In this document: piece by piece, positions 63,988 through 64,000 of the stretch
Layout: each line of letters starts with the position of its first letter
Position numbering within the stretch: position 1 is the stretch's first letter
Assembly (NCBI RefSeq): GCF_900129175.1
Contig: NZ_FQUI01000006.1
Span: forward strand, 1 to 64,000
Reading direction: 5' to 3'
DNA from: Marinitoga hydrogenitolerans DSM 16785
Lineage (GTDB): Bacteria; Thermotogota; Thermotogae; Petrotogales; Petrotogaceae
Length of the DNA stretch: 64,000 bases
The notes under the pieces: model-generated
What the model saw: only the letters and a program-made list of their open reading frames with translations
What the model was told of the DNA's origin: nothing
The model's database searches: none
Translations under genes and position numbers: made by a program

Positions 63988-64000
63988 AACTATTTTTTCA

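Noticed and set aside
1-64000. CRISPR array, prophage, toxin-antitoxin or defence cluster
   Set aside because: No regularly spaced repeats, phage structural genes, or recognisable defence genes were seen on either strand.

Overview
The window is a low-GC (visibly A+T dominated) bacterial chromosome segment that is almost fully packed with genes. The gene content and arrangements fit a Thermotogota bacterium, most likely of the Petrotogaceae (Marinitoga-like). These include Rex, a GatC-dependent amidation route, a FecR-domain beta-barrel candidate, LptB, HD-GYP proteins and TTG/GTG starts behind strong Shine-Dalgarno sites. The taxonomic call is inference from gene content, not from a marker alignment.

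Layout. 1-296: the tail of a transposase cut by the window edge. 329-7491 (+): a five-gene signalling operon with a CHASE2 cyclase, an HD-GYP protein with a changed HD motif, DUF3307, a FecR plus putative outer-membrane barrel protein, and an intact GAF/HD-GYP protein. 7530-18257 (+): a housekeeping convoy of dnaX, a glycosyltransferase/TPR protein, frr, uppS, cdsA, alaS, an ArsB/NhaD-like transporter, gatC and yraN. 18292-23277 (+): phosphohexomutase, an unknown gene, truA, a secreted unknown and tlyA. 23353-26473 (+): a guanine-type purine riboswitch with a terminator controlling guaA-guaB. 26545-32794 (-): leuS, rex, tRNA-Leu, rsmI, xseA and xseB, then a separate secreted protein with a Tyr/Pro-rich tail. 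32877-35044 (-): tRNA-Thr, a methyltransferase, a sigma factor and a membrane/coiled-coil protein. 35115-38242 (-): GNAT, YdcF, YqeH and PduL. 38370-42652 (+): lipoprotein, 2-hydroxyacid dehydrogenase, phoH, a short PgpH-like HD protein and ybeY. 42735-44045 (+): DUF1015. 44072-56124 (-): a twelve-gene convoy of PfkB kinase, CBS protein, mtaB, class IV aminotransferase, a DUF721/DciA-like gene, gyrB, a short FtsQ-like gene, ftsA, ftsZ, a GspE/PilB-like ATPase, a membrane-anchored unknown and DUF5685. 56181-63987 (-): murJ, CoA-binding protein, AEC transporter, L,D-transpeptidase, coaBC, gltX, a SLOG-fold protein and lptB.

How it works together. Most of the window is core information processing (translation, tRNA charging and modification, replication clamp loader and gyrase), the cell-division core (FtsA/FtsZ) and envelope precursor supply (UppS, CdsA, MurJ, L,D-transpeptidase, LptB). 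The accessory interest lies in the operon at 329-7491, which places a nucleotide cyclase next to HD-GYP proteins and an envelope sensor-like protein. Other points of interest are cryptic versions of known genes (FtsQ-like, DciA-like), apparent non-canonical start codons (ACG, ATT), a possible dnaX frameshift site and a consistent extended -10 (TGNTATAAT) promoter signature. I saw no CRISPR array, prophage, defence island or rRNA. No stretch longer than about 300 bases lacks a gene; the longest gap, 23278-23495, holds the riboswitch.
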